From Paramuribaculum sp. (GTDB lineage Bacteria; Bacteroidota; Bacteroidia; Bacteroidales; Muribaculaceae): 43,539 nt of DNA. Of the stretch, positions 8,710-17,851 are shown piece after piece. A program made the translations under genes and the position numbers. Position 1 is the first letter of the stretch. The number at the start of each line of letters is the position of its first letter. Below the pieces are notes generated by a model, which was not told the DNA's origin, searched no databases, and saw nothing but the letters and a program-made list of their open reading frames with translations. The stretch lies in the NCBI GenBank assembly GCA_009775605.1, contig VSPV01000002.1, positions 1 to 43,539 of the forward strand. The letters run 5' to 3'.

Positions 8710-9753
8710 TTATTTTGCTGAAATGTGAAATGTTATTGTCTGGTCGTAGGTCTGTCCGGGCAGAAGCAGGGCAGAGGGGAACTGGGGCTTGTTGGGCGCG
8801 TCGGGGGCGTTCTGACATTCTATTGCCACGCCGTCGTAGTCGTTGTAGCTGCGTCCCTCGGGATTTTCTGGGCTTCCGGCGAGCCAGCAGCCTGCATACA
8901 CCTGCGCGGCCGGCTGGGTGGTGGATACCTCGAGCACGCGTCCGCTGTGGGGCGCATTGAGGGTGGCTATATGGCGGAGAACGCCGGGACGGTAGTCATC
9001 CACCATCCAGCAGTTGTCGTAGCCCTTGCCGTATGTGATGGCGGGGAAGTCGGCATGGATGTCGTCGCCGAGGCGCCGGAACTGGGTGAAGTCCATAGGC
9101 GTGCCCTCCACGGGAGCTATCTCGCCGGTGGGGATAAGCGTATCGTCGGTGGGGAGATAATGACTTGCCGCGAGCCAGAGGGTATGGTCGAGCACTGAGC
9201 CGGAGTTTTCTCCCTCCAGATTCCAGTAGGTGTGGTTTGTGAGATTCACCACCGTAGGAGCGTCGGTGTGGGCGAGCAGCCGCAGCGTCAGAGTGCAGTC
9301 GTCGCTCCAGGTATAGCGTGCCTCGGCCTGCAGTTCGCCGGGGTAGCCTGCGTCGCCGTCAGGGCTGGTGAGTTCGAAAACCACGGTATCGCCGTCGAGA
9401 CGTGAGTTCCAGATACGGTTCATGAATCCATCGGGACCGCCATGAAGCGAGTTCGGCCCGTTGTTGACGGGGAGGGTATATTCCTTGTCGCCGATTGAGA
9501 AATGACCTTTGTCGATACGGTTGGCGAAACGGCCGGGCACTTTTCCGGCGCAGGGGCCGTCGGCTATGTATGATGCCGGATCACGGTAGCCAAGCACCAC
9601 ATTGTCCATCTTGCCTGATGCGTCGGGAACAACCACGCTGTTGATGCCGGCGCCGAGGCTTGAAAGGGTTACTGAGGCTCCGGCGCTGTTGGTGAGCGTG
9701 TAAAGGGTTATCTCGCCGATGGGCGAAGGTGCTGTAGTTTTCTGGATTTTCAT
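8710..9753 (-). CDS. galM: Aldose 1-epimerase (galactose mutarotase)
   Basis: A 347-aa enzyme that interconverts alpha and beta anomers of galactose, glucose and related aldoses, feeding the Leloir pathway. Family motifs include GRFANRIDKGHF (about 77-88), NNGPNSLHGG (about 97-106, with the substrate-binding His), and VVNLTNHTYWNL (about 167-178, with the catalytic His). A C-terminal segment with the general-base Glu follows in the DGVAIECQNAPDAPN region. No signal peptide is seen, so it is probably cytoplasmic, although some Bacteroidota GalM proteins are exported. It is the first gene of a two-gene unit with the nucleotidyltransferase and has a consensus promoter upstream. Confidence 0.94.
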   Translation of the reverse strand: MKIQKTTAPSPIGEITLYTLTNSAGASVTLSSLGAGINSVVVPDASGKMDNVVLGYRDPASYIADGPCAGKVPGRFANRIDKGHFSIGDKEYTLPVNNGPNSLHGGPDGFMNRIWNSRLDGDTVVFELTSPDGDAGYPGELQAEARYTWSDDCTLTLRLLAHTDAPTVVNLTNHTYWNLEGENSGSVLDHTLWLAASHYLPTDDTLIPTGEIAPVEGTPMDFTQFRRLGDDIHADFPAITYGKGYDNCWMVDDYRPGVLRHIATLNAPHSGRVLEVSTTQPAAQVYAGCWLAGSPENPEGRSYNDYDGVAIECQNAPDAPNKPQFPSALLLPGQTYDQTITFHISAK

Positions 9754-9795
9754 ATAAGGTAATTTTGGTTTCTGAACGTTGGGTTATAACAAAGG

Positions 9796-9826
9796 CAAAT
9801 CTACAAAAATTGTCGGTAACGGCAAA
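9796..9826 (-). promoter_or_regulatory. Consensus Bacteroidota promoter for galM
   Basis: On the minus strand a TTTG box (9823-9826) is followed after exactly 19 nt by TAGATTTG (9796-9803). Both boxes and the spacing match the Bacteroidota primary sigma-factor consensus. The predicted start is near 9791, giving a leader of about 38 nt to the galM ATG. Confidence 0.75.
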
Positions 9827-9848
9827 GAAGTAATGCCGGGGAAATTGT

Positions 9849-9856
9849 TACCTTTG
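9849..9856 (+). promoter_or_regulatory. -7 element for the NUDIX-priA unit
   Basis: TACCTTTG is a perfect TAnnTTTG match. No convincing TTTG is seen 19-21 nt upstream, so the -33 box is weak or absent. The predicted start, near 9860-9861, coincides with the first base of the structured leader at 9860-9921. Confidence 0.55.
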
Positions 9857-9859
9857 TAA

Positions 9860-9921
9860 CGTAAGAGTCGCAGGATATACTACGGCACCGGTTCTGGAAA
9901 CAGTTCCGGGAGGCTCTTACG
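9860..9921 (+). ncRNA. Structured 5' leader, candidate cis-regulatory RNA
   Basis: An outer stem pairs 9860-9869 (CGTAAGAGTC) with 9912-9921 (GGCTCTTACG): ten pairs, one of them G-U. Inside it, 9888-9896 and 9901-9909 form a hairpin (CCGG, a TT/TT internal loop, CTG) capped by a GAAA tetraloop of the GNRA class. An 18-nt unpaired segment (9870-9887) lies on the 5' side between the two helices, with only two bases on the 3' side. The element starts at the predicted transcription start and ends 22 nt before the NUDIX ATG. No known riboswitch family is recognised. Confidence 0.5.
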
Positions 9922-9943
9922 GACTTATTCAATCAAGCCTGAT

Positions 9944-10543
9944 ATGGAAAACGAACTCAACAATACCCCCGAATCCGGAGCGCCGGAGCGCAAGCCGCAG
10001 GTGCTTTCGTCGGAATATCTTTTCCGGCGCCCCTGGCTCACCGTGCGCCGCGACAGTCTGAAACTGCCCAACGGAAAGCTGAATCCTGAATTTTATGTGC
10101 TGGAATATCCCTCGTGGGTCAATGTCACCGCCATAACCGAAGACGGAATGTTTGTGATGATACGCCAGTATCGCCACGGACTGGGACAGTACGGAACCGA
10201 ACTGTGTGCCGGAGTGGTGGAGAAAGGCGAGGAGCCCCTTGAGGCCGCGAAGCGCGAGCTGATGGAGGAGAGCGGATTCGGCGGCGGAGAGTGGGAGCTG
10301 CAGTGTGTGATAAGCGGCAATCCCTCTACCACCAACAATCTTACATACTGCTACCTTGCCCGCGGAGTCAAACTCATGGGTGAGCAGCATCTCGACCCGA
10401 CCGAGGATGTGGAAGTGGTGATGATGACGCGCGACGAAGTCTATGATCTGCTTGCATCCGACAAAATGAAGCAGGCGCTTATGGCGGCTCCTCTATGGCG
10501 CTATTTCGCTCTGGAGTGTCAACGAAATCTATCCCGACAGTGA
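9944..10543 (+). CDS. NUDIX hydrolase, ADP-ribose pyrophosphatase-like
   Basis: A 199-aa NUDIX protein. The NUDIX box is complete: G90, E96, then REL.EE.GF across residues 104-112. The upstream sequence (VMIRQYRHGLGQYGTELCAG) and a strand-rich C-terminal region resemble ADP-ribose or nucleotide-sugar pyrophosphatases more than MutT. The substrate is not proven. It is preceded by a promoter element and a structured leader. Its TGA overlaps the likely GTG start of priA (GTGA at 10540-10543), so the two are probably translationally coupled. No signal peptide; cytoplasmic. Confidence 0.9.
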   Translation: MENELNNTPESGAPERKPQVLSSEYLFRRPWLTVRRDSLKLPNGKLNPEFYVLEYPSWVNVTAITEDGMFVMIRQYRHGLGQYGTELCAGVVEKGEEPLEAAKRELMEESGFGGGEWELQCVISGNPSTTNNLTYCYLARGVKLMGEQHLDPTEDVEVVMMTRDEVYDLLASDKMKQALMAAPLWRYFALECQRNLSRQ

Positions 10544-13020
10544 CGCCGGTGTTTGCCGAAGTTCTTCTGCCGCTTCCGCTTTCGTCCACGTTCACCTATC
10601 TGATTCCGGATTCCATGGCATCGGAGGTGGGCGCAGGCTACAGGGTGGTGGTGCCGTTCGGCGCGCGCAAATTCTATACGGGCATCGTTATCTCCACCGG
10701 CAATGTGCCGCCGAGGGATTTCGACGCCAAGCCCATTGCGGCAGTTCTGGACAAGGAGCCGATAATCCGGCGCCCCCAGCTGCAGCTATGGGACTGGGTG
10801 GCCGACTATTATCTGTGCTCTACGGGTGAGGTCTATCGCGCGGCTGTGCCGTCGGGCCTGAAACTCGAAAGCGAGACATTTGTGGAACTCGCTCCCGACT
10901 TTGAGCCCGTGGAGGCTGAGAAGCTCGACGAGAGGGAGACAATGGTGTATCACGTGCTGGCCCATGAGATGAAGAAAATCACCGTGGGCGAACTCGGACG
11001 TCTGTCGGGGGTGGGAAACATCAGTGCGGTGGTAGGCAGGATGCTCGATAAAGAGGCCGTGATAGTGAGCGAAAAGCTCGTTGAGCGGTATCGCTCCCGC
11101 AAGGTAAGCTATGTGCGTATAGCCGTTGAAAGATATAATCCGGGAGTGCACCGGGCGATGTTTGAATCGGTGGACGGCGCTCCGAAACAGCAGAAGGTGC
11201 TGATGACACTTCTTGAACTCAGCGCGTTCACCCGCCGTGACACGGAACTGCGCGAGGTGACGGTGGCGCAGCTTATCGAGGCGTCGCAATGCACGCGTCC
11301 CATAATCGCCGCTCTTGAAAAGAAAGGACTGCTGGAGGTATATGTGAAAGAAATAAACCGTTTCCGTCAGGAGGGGGTGGCGGGGGGAGAGCTGCCGATA
11401 TTGAGCACGCCCCAGAAACTGGCCCTCGACTCGATTCACAAATCGTGGCTCGACCATGACATAACCCTCCTTCACGGAGTGACCTCAAGCGGCAAGACCG
11501 AGATTTACATGCATCTGATAGAGGATGTGATGAAACGCGGACGTCAGGTGCTCTATCTCGTGCCTGAAATAGCCCTGACCACCCAGCTCACACGCAGACT
11601 CCAGCGTGTGTTCGGCGACAAGGTGGTGATATATCATTCAAAATTCACCGACAACGAGCGGGTGGATATATGGCGAAAGGTGCTGTCGAGCCGCGAGCCG
11701 ATGGTGGTGATAGGCGCGCGCTCAGCGCTCTTCCTGCCGTTTGCCGACCTGGGGCTGGTGATAGTGGACGAAGAGCATGAGACAAGCTACAAGCAGCAGG
11801 ATCCCGCGCCGCGCTACAACGGCCGCGATGTGGCTACCGTACTTGCGGGGAAACACGGTGCGAAAACGCTGCTGGGAAGTGCCACACCGGCTATCGATAC
11901 CTATTATAAGGCGCTTACGGGGCGGTATGGTCTCGTTACGCTTTCAGAGAGGTATTCAGGGGTCGCTCTCCCGGAGATACGGATAATAGACACGAAAGCG
12001 GCAATGAAAGCCGGGAAAATGAAAGGGCCTCTCGCGCCGGATACCGTGGAGCTTGTAAGCCGTTCGGTGGCCGAAGGGGGACAGGCGATACTTTTCCTCA
12101 ACCGTAGGGGATACGCGCCCGTAGCAACATGCAAAATGTGTGCCTGGACTCCTAAGTGCGAGCATTGCGATGTGACGCTTACGTATCATAAATATATCGA
12201 CAGGCTTGTGTGTCACTACTGCGGCGCCGTATACCCTCTGCCAACACTGTGTCCGCAGTGCAAGGAACCGGCGGTGGAGATTTACGGTTATGGCACAGAG
12301 CGGATGGAAGACGAGGTGTCGCAGGCTTTCCCCGATGCGGAGATAATGCGCATGGACCTCGACACCACCCGCAACAAAGACGGCTACGAACGCATAATCA
12401 CCGATTTCTCGCAAGGGAAGGCCCAGATTCTCGTGGGAACTCAGATGGTCACCAAGGGCCTTGATTTCGAGCGTGTGAGGACTGTGGGAATAGTCAATGC
12501 CGACGCCATGATAAATCAGCCTGATTTCCGGGCGTCGGAGCGCGCGTTCAACATGATGTCGCAGGTGGCGGGGCGCGCGGGGAGGCGCGGGGCGCGCGGA
12601 ACGGTCGTGATACAGACCCGCGATTCGTCACATCCGATACTCCCGTTTGTGGCCGCGCACGACTACCGGGGATTTTACGAAAGCGAAATCCTTGAGCGTG
12701 AGAAGTATAACTATCCGCCTTTTACAAGACTAATCTACATATATGTGAAGCACCGCGACCGGCGCACCGCCGAAGAACTGGCTAAAACCTACTCGGAACG
12801 GCTCCGACAACTGTTCGGAACGCGCATTTACGGGCCGGAAGAACCCCATGTGTCGAGAATCCAGACCCTGTATATACGCAAAATAATGCTGAAAATCGAG
12901 CTTGGTGCCTCACCGAAGAAAGTGAAGCAGATACTCAGGGCGGTTTATGAGGAGATGCATGCCCGGCGGGTTGACGGAATCAAATCGGCCGTGATTTATT
13001 ACGATGTGGATCCGTATTGA
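10540..13020 (+). CDS. priA: Primosomal protein N', replication restart helicase
   Basis: Superfamily 2 DNA helicase that recognises stalled forks and reloads the replicative helicase. The frame can be extended upstream to an ATG at 10495, and residue numbers here count from that codon. I prefer the GTG at 10540, because family N-termini begin just before FAEVLLPLPL and it overlaps the NUDIX stop. Domains are a 3' DNA-end-binding domain (about 20-120), a winged helix, Walker A GVTSSGKT (about 328), DEEH (about 425), an eight-cysteine zinc module (about 546-599: CKMC, CEHC, CHYC, CPQC) and a helicase C domain with QVAGRAGRRG. All key residues are present. Confidence 0.95.
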   Translation: MTPVFAEVLLPLPLSSTFTYLIPDSMASEVGAGYRVVVPFGARKFYTGIVISTGNVPPRDFDAKPIAAVLDKEPIIRRPQLQLWDWVADYYLCSTGEVYRAAVPSGLKLESETFVELAPDFEPVEAEKLDERETMVYHVLAHEMKKITVGELGRLSGVGNISAVVGRMLDKEAVIVSEKLVERYRSRKVSYVRIAVERYNPGVHRAMFESVDGAPKQQKVLMTLLELSAFTRRDTELREVTVAQLIEASQCTRPIIAALEKKGLLEVYVKEINRFRQEGVAGGELPILSTPQKLALDSIHKSWLDHDITLLHGVTSSGKTEIYMHLIEDVMKRGRQVLYLVPEIALTTQLTRRLQRVFGDKVVIYHSKFTDNERVDIWRKVLSSREPMVVIGARSALFLPFADLGLVIVDEEHETSYKQQDPAPRYNGRDVATVLAGKHGAKTLLGSATPAIDTYYKALTGRYGLVTLSERYSGVALPEIRIIDTKAAMKAGKMKGPLAPDTVELVSRSVAEGGQAILFLNRRGYAPVATCKMCAWTPKCEHCDVTLTYHKYIDRLVCHYCGAVYPLPTLCPQCKEPAVEIYGYGTERMEDEVSQAFPDAEIMRMDLDTTRNKDGYERIITDFSQGKAQILVGTQMVTKGLDFERVRTVGIVNADAMINQPDFRASERAFNMMSQVAGRAGRRGARGTVVIQTRDSSHPILPFVAAHDYRGFYESEILEREKYNYPPFTRLIYIYVKHRDRRTAEELAKTYSERLRQLFGTRIYGPEEPHVSRIQTLYIRKIMLKIELGASPKKVKQILRAVYEEMHARRVDGIKSAVIYYDVDPY

Positions 13021-13047
13021 TTGGTCGCTCAAAAAGTATTATCTTCG
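13016..13047 (+). promoter_or_regulatory. Possible promoter for the TamB-like gene
   Basis: ATTG at 13016-13019 and TATCTTCG at 13040-13047 are separated by 20 nt. Each differs by one base from TTTG and TAnnTTTG. The predicted start is near 13052, leaving a leader of about 18 nt to the ATG at 13071. This would let the large envelope gene be expressed apart from priA. Confidence 0.4.
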
Positions 13048-13070
13048 CATTGCAAAATGCCACGAAGCCG

Positions 13071-16000
13071 ATGAAAACCGGATATAAGGTTACGAGGTCT
13101 TTTCTGATGATACTGCTCGCACTTCTGATATTGGTGCCGGCAGGACTGTATATAGCTCTTTCGCTCGAAGGGGTGCAGAACGGTATCTGCCGCCGCGCCG
13201 AGAAGGAGCTTTCGGCGTTGCTGGACAGCAAGGTTGACATCGACCATATCTCCATCACTCCCTTCAACCGCGTGACGCTTCACGGCGTGACGGTAGAGGA
13301 CGACAACGGAAAGCCGGCGCTCTCGGTCGAGAGGCTTGGTGCCGGAATCAGACTCGGATCCCTGATATTCGGAAACAAGATAGAGATAGATTATGCCGAG
13401 ATAATCGGCATGGATGCCAGGCTGAGCCGCGACTCGGCCTCGGCGCCTCTGAATATCTCGCGTATGATAGCCGCCCTGAGTCCGAAAGACCGTAAAAACA
13501 CGGCCACTGATTTCAATCTTGCGGCCAATGTGCTTGTGATACGCAAATCGAGCGTGAGCTATGACGTGCTGTCCGTTCCCTGCGACAGCAGCCGTTTCTC
13601 TCCTTCACATATCAGGATTACCGACCTTAAGGCCGACCTTCTGATACCTTCGATACGGCGCGACAATTACGAGGTGGAGATACGGCGCCTCTCCTTGCGT
13701 GAGCATTCCGGCTTCCAGCTCGTGTCGCTGAGCGGTAATTTCCATGTAGGGAAAAACGGTGCCTCGATTGGCGACCTGACCGTAGAGCTCCCTGCAACCA
13801 AAATAGGCTTCGAGAATATAACAACGGAATATTCTTCGCTTGATTCGCTGAAAAGCGAGTGGAAGAATATCGATGTAAGGCTGGCGACGACCTCCGGCAG
13901 CTATGTGTCGCTTCCGGATATGAAGGCGTTTGTGCCGGCACTCGGTGATTTCAACGAGCCCCTGAATCTGGACCTGCTTGCCTACGGCTCACCGGATTCA
14001 TTTACTCTGGAGAGAATGGGCCTTTCATACGGTGACAAATTAAGCTTCAGTTTAGAGGGAGAAATGGAAAACGCCACATATCCGGAGGATATGGATTTGG
14101 AGATTTCGGCGTTGACAGCGAATGCCGACTGTGCGGCGCTGGTTGATATAATAGGCAGGACTGCTACTCTGAATGATAAGACAAAGAGACTGCTTCAGAA
14201 TTTAGGAACAGTGAGAATAGAAGGAAGCGGATCCGGCACAAGAGACGAAGGCAATATTGATGCCTCGATAGCCATGAATGGTGGTAAAATACTGCTGGAT
14301 GCAGGATATACCGGCCTGAGTTCAAACAATCCGCTTATTTCCGGAAGTGTGGAGAGCGACGGATTGAATGCTTCAGAGCTTACCGCCGGGCTTGGCAAGG
14401 AACTCGAGAGCCTTTCTTTCCTGAGATTTTCGGGAGAGTTCAACGTCAAACCGTCGTCACCGATTGCGGGAGAGATACAGCTTGAAATTCCGAGAATAGA
14501 TTATAAAGAGCATACTTACAGCGACATAAAAGCCATTGCCTCAATCGACGGCAACAGATATACCGGAAACATATCACTTGACAATCCCGACGTGATGCTG
14601 ATGGCATCGGCCGAGGCCCTGATAACCAAAGAGGACAAGAGCCTTGATTTCACGCTGGATATGCGCGATGTGGATCTGGCCGCTCTGAATCTGGACGTTC
14701 ATAATCCGGGCTACAAACTATCACTGACAGCAGAAGGCAACCTTGAAGGACCGGACGCCGACCGCATCTCCGGCTATGCCATGGTGAAAGATATCCGATT
14801 TGTGGACGAGGCCGACAATGGCCTGAAGATAAAAGAAGTGAGCCTGAATTCAAGAATGAATGGCGAGGGAGAGGGTGTGCTGACGCTCACGTCGGATATA
14901 ATCGACGGAAGGGTCGACGGCCAGTACCGTTTCAGCCGTCTGCCTGCGATGGCCCGAAATCTTGCAGCCACAGTATTTCCACGTCTGATAGGACGTGAGC
15001 CTCAGTGGCCGGCCGATATCGACGATTACAACAACTTCCTGTACAGTTTCTCGGTAAAGGAGACGAAGCCGCTCGAATCACTTCTGAAGCTGCCGGTAAA
15101 GGTGATTTATCCTATCTCCCTGTTCGGACGAGTCGACGAGAGCGCCAGAATGCTCACTGCGAATATCGACGCCCCGTATCTTCAGCAGGGAGATAAACTT
15201 ATTGAGAACACCTCCATGCAGCTTCGTGTGGCTTCGGAACCGGGAGATGACCGCAATACAGCGGAAATGTTCTTCTCAACGCTTCTTCCCACAAAGAAAG
15301 GGCCGATGTCGCTTATGGTCGAGACCAGCGGCCGCGATGATGCAATGGACAGCCGCCTGGAGTGGAACGTGAAGCGCGAACGCACATTCAAGGGCGAAGT
15401 AAAAGCATTCACACGCTTCTCGCGTAACGATGACGGCCCCGTGACCGCAGTGGATATCAACCGGAGCACCCTTGTGTTCAACGATACGGCATGGGTGGTG
15501 GAGCCGTCGCGAATAGTGGTGGCCGGGAAAGAGGCTACGGTCAAGGGCTTCAGAGTGGGGCATGACAATCAGTTCGTGACGATTGACGGAAAAGCCTCAG
15601 CGTCATCTGCCGACAGCCTGACAGTGACGCTGCGCGATGTCAGCCTTGACTATATTTTCGAGACACTCGACATAAGCAACGCCCAGTTCGGCGGCAACGC
15701 CACAGGCCGCTTCTATGTTTCGGAACTGTTTTCCAAGCAACCGCGCGCATATACGCCTGGTCTTTTCGTAAAGCAGCTGAAATATAACGGATGCGTGCTG
15801 GGCGATACCCGTCTGCGTGCCAAGTGGCACCCTGAGAACGGCGCTGTAGGGCTGCATGCCGACATAAGCCAGAACAACGGGGGAAAATCCACTGTGGACG
15901 GAGCTATCATGGCTCTTAACGATTCACTCGACCTTCACTTCAATGCCGAGAAGATACCGATAGGGTTTCTGCAATATTTCATGTCGGCGTTTGCCTCGGA

Positions 16001-17783
16001 GGTCGACGGATTCGCCTCGGGTAAAGCGAGGTTGTGGGGCAGTTTCAAGAATATCGACATGACAGGCGACGTGTATGGCGAGGACGTGAGAATCAAACTC
16101 GACTTCACCAACACGAGCTATCTCACTACCGATTCCGTATTTCTGCGTACGGGCCGGATTGATATTCCCGGAATAACCATCCGTGACCCGGAAGGGCACA
16201 CGGCTCGACTCTCGGGATGGCTCACGCATAAATGTTTCCATGAGCCGGAGTTCCGGTTCAACGTGACCGACGCGCGCAATCTGCTGGTGTATGACGTGAA
16301 GGAGACACCAGACGCCCGATGGTACGGCCATGTGTTCGGCAACGGCACGGCGAGCGTAACGGGACATCCCGGAGTGGTGGGAATAAACGTGAACATGCGC
16401 ACCACGCAAGGCTCCAATTTCACATTCGTGCTTTCTGACGCTCTCAACGCGCAGGAATACAACTTCCTGACATTCCGTGACAGCGACCGCGCCAAGAAAG
16501 ACTCGATAGCGGCTCTTGACCCGACTCCCGCGCTGGTGCGTGAACTGCGTGCCCGTCTGGCCAAGAAGGTGTCGGACGAATCGTCGACGGTCTATGGAAT
16601 GGATATTTCGGTTGACGTGACCCCGGAAGCGCTCGTGACCCTCGTAATGGACCCGGTGGGTGGCGACCGCATAAAGGCCTACGGAGCCGGAAATCTCAGA
16701 ATGACATACGATTCGGCAAACGAGGACCTGCGCATGTTCGGAGCCTATACGCTTCAGCGCGGATACTATAACTTCACGCTTCAGGATATCATACTCAAAG
16801 ATTTTACCATCCGCGACGGAAGCACCATCACTTTCCACGGTGACCCATATGCGGCCCAGCTCGATATTAACGCCGCATATTCCGTCAATGCCAATCTGAG
16901 CGATCTTGACGAGTCGTTTCTGGAAGACCGCGAACTCAACCGCACCAATGTGCCGGTGAACGCCATGATGCATGTGACGGGTGACATGCGCCAGCCCGAC
17001 ATCAATTTCGACCTTGAGTTCCCGACCCTGACGCAGGACACCTACCGTAAGGTGCGTTCGATAGTGAGCACGGAGGAGATGATGAACCGCCAGATTATCT
17101 ATCTTCTTGCGCTCAACCGCTTCTATACTCCCGACTATATGAACGCCACCCGCGGCAACGAGCTTGTATCTGTGGCCTCATCGACCCTTTCGTCGCAGTT
17201 GGGAAGCATACTGGGACAATTGAGCGACAAATGGAACATAGCCCCTAACTTCCGCAGTGACCGCGGCGATTTCTCGGACGTGGAGGTGGATATGGCGCTT
17301 TCGAGTCATCTGCTCAACAACCGCCTTATTCTCAACGGCAACCTGGGATATCGCGACAAGGCCCTGAACAATAATTCCTTCATTGGCGACTTCGATATAG
17401 AATACCTTCTTAACAAGAGCGGTTCCATAAGGCTGAAGGCATATAACCGCTATAACGACCAGAACTACTATCTGAAATCGGCCACGACAACACAGGGAGT
17501 GGGCGTGGAGTTCAAGCGTGATTTCGACAGCATGACCTCCTTTATGGACCCGATACTGAAATGGTTCCGCGGAAGAAAAAAGAAAAATGCCAAGAAAGAG
17601 GCTACTGATACATTGCAGACGGCCCCGCTCCCGCCGGTCACTCCAGAGATATTGATAGAATCGCCCGGTGATACCATTCGCATAACTCCGGCGGCTATGA
17701 CGGATACCGTAAAGCCGGTGCAGACAGTAAGAAAAGTAACCGTAGCGAAAGCCGCGCCGGGGCATGGAAAAATCATTTTCTGA
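13071..17783 (+). CDS. TamB-like translocation/assembly module protein (DUF490)
   Basis: A protein of about 1,570 aa with an N-terminal signal anchor (residues about 10-32 of the ATG start, rich in L, I and A). A very long run of beta-strand repeats typical of AsmA/TamB-like bridge proteins follows, then a C-terminal DUF490/TamB domain (about the last 450 residues). That domain includes ITFHGDPYAAQLDINAAYSV and segments resembling the TamB core (LNNRLILNGNLGYRD). Such proteins span the periplasm and help insert outer-membrane proteins or carry phospholipids. The frame is open back to a TTG at 13017 that overlaps the priA stop. I prefer the ATG at 13071 because it directly precedes the membrane anchor and a promoter-like sequence lies in between. 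No tamA homologue is in the window. Confidence 0.88.
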   Translation: MKTGYKVTRSFLMILLALLILVPAGLYIALSLEGVQNGICRRAEKELSALLDSKVDIDHISITPFNRVTLHGVTVEDDNGKPALSVERLGAGIRLGSLIFGNKIEIDYAEIIGMDARLSRDSASAPLNISRMIAALSPKDRKNTATDFNLAANVLVIRKSSVSYDVLSVPCDSSRFSPSHIRITDLKADLLIPSIRRDNYEVEIRRLSLREHSGFQLVSLSGNFHVGKNGASIGDLTVELPATKIGFENITTEYSSLDSLKSEWKNIDVRLATTSGSYVSLPDMKAFVPALGDFNEPLNLDLLAYGSPDSFTLERMGLSYGDKLSFSLEGEMENATYPEDMDLEISALTANADCAALVDIIGRTATLNDKTKRLLQNLGTVRIEGSGSGTRDEGNIDASIAMNGGKILLDAGYTGLSSNNPLISGSVESDGLNASELTAGLGKELESLSFLRFSGEFNVKPSSPIAGEIQLEIPRIDYKEHTYSDIKAIASIDGNRYTGNISLDNPDVMLMASAEALITKEDKSLDFTLDMRDVDLAALNLDVHNPGYKLSLTAEGNLEGPDADRISGYAMVKDIRFVDEADNGLKIKEVSLNSRMNGEGEGVLTLTSDIIDGRVDGQYRFSRLPAMARNLAATVFPRLIGREPQWPADIDDYNNFLYSFSVKETKPLESLLKLPVKVIYPISLFGRVDESARMLTANIDAPYLQQGDKLIENTSMQLRVASEPGDDRNTAEMFFSTLLPTKKGPMSLMVETSGRDDAMDSRLEWNVKRERTFKGEVKAFTRFSRNDDGPVTAVDINRSTLVFNDTAWVVEPSRIVVAGKEATVKGFRVGHDNQFVTIDGKASASSADSLTVTLRDVSLDYIFETLDISNAQFGGNATGRFYVSELFSKQPRAYTPGLFVKQLKYNGCVLGDTRLRAKWHPENGAVGLHADISQNNGGKSTVDGAIMALNDSLDLHFNAEKIPIGFLQYFMSAFASEVDGFASGKARLWGSFKNIDMTGDVYGEDVRIKLDFTNTSYLTTDSVFLRTGRIDIPGITIRDPEGHTARLSGWLTHKCFHEPEFRFNVTDARNLLVYDVKETPDARWYGHVFGNGTASVTGHPGVVGINVNMRTTQGSNFTFVLSDALNAQEYNFLTFRDSDRAKKDSIAALDPTPALVRELRARLAKKVSDESSTVYGMDISVDVTPEALVTLVMDPVGGDRIKAYGAGNLRMTYDSANEDLRMFGAYTLQRGYYNFTLQDIILKDFTIRDGSTITFHGDPYAAQLDINAAYSVNANLSDLDESFLEDRELNRTNVPVNAMMHVTGDMRQPDINFDLEFPTLTQDTYRKVRSIVSTEEMMNRQIIYLLALNRFYTPDYMNATRGNELVSVASSTLSSQLGSILGQLSDKWNIAPNFRSDRGDFSDVEVDMALSSHLLNNRLILNGNLGYRDKALNNNSFIGDFDIEYLLNKSGSIRLKAYNRYNDQNYYLKSATTTQGVGVEFKRDFDSMTSFMDPILKWFRGRKKKNAKKEATDTLQTAPLPPVTPEILIESPGDTIRITPAAMTDTVKPVQTVRKVTVAKAAPGHGKIIF

Positions 17784-17792
17784 TATCCACGT

Positions 17793-17823
17793 AAAAAAAC
17801 GAGGCGGCCTCACGGTCGTCTCG
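17793..17823 (-). terminator. Intrinsic terminator after manA
   Basis: On the minus strand the arms CGAG-a-CG-a-CC and GG-c-CG-c-CTCG (17800-17823) close on a GTGA tetraloop with two A-C mismatches, followed directly by seven T residues (17793-17799). It lies 28 bases after the manA stop and also sits between two convergent genes. Confidence 0.7.
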
Positions 17824-17851
17824 CATTTAACAGGGATTGAGGAATGTAAAA

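Noticed and set aside
11370..11395. G-rich stretch in priA as a slippage site
   Set aside because: Runs are broken into 5-6 bases by T and C, too short for frequent slippage.
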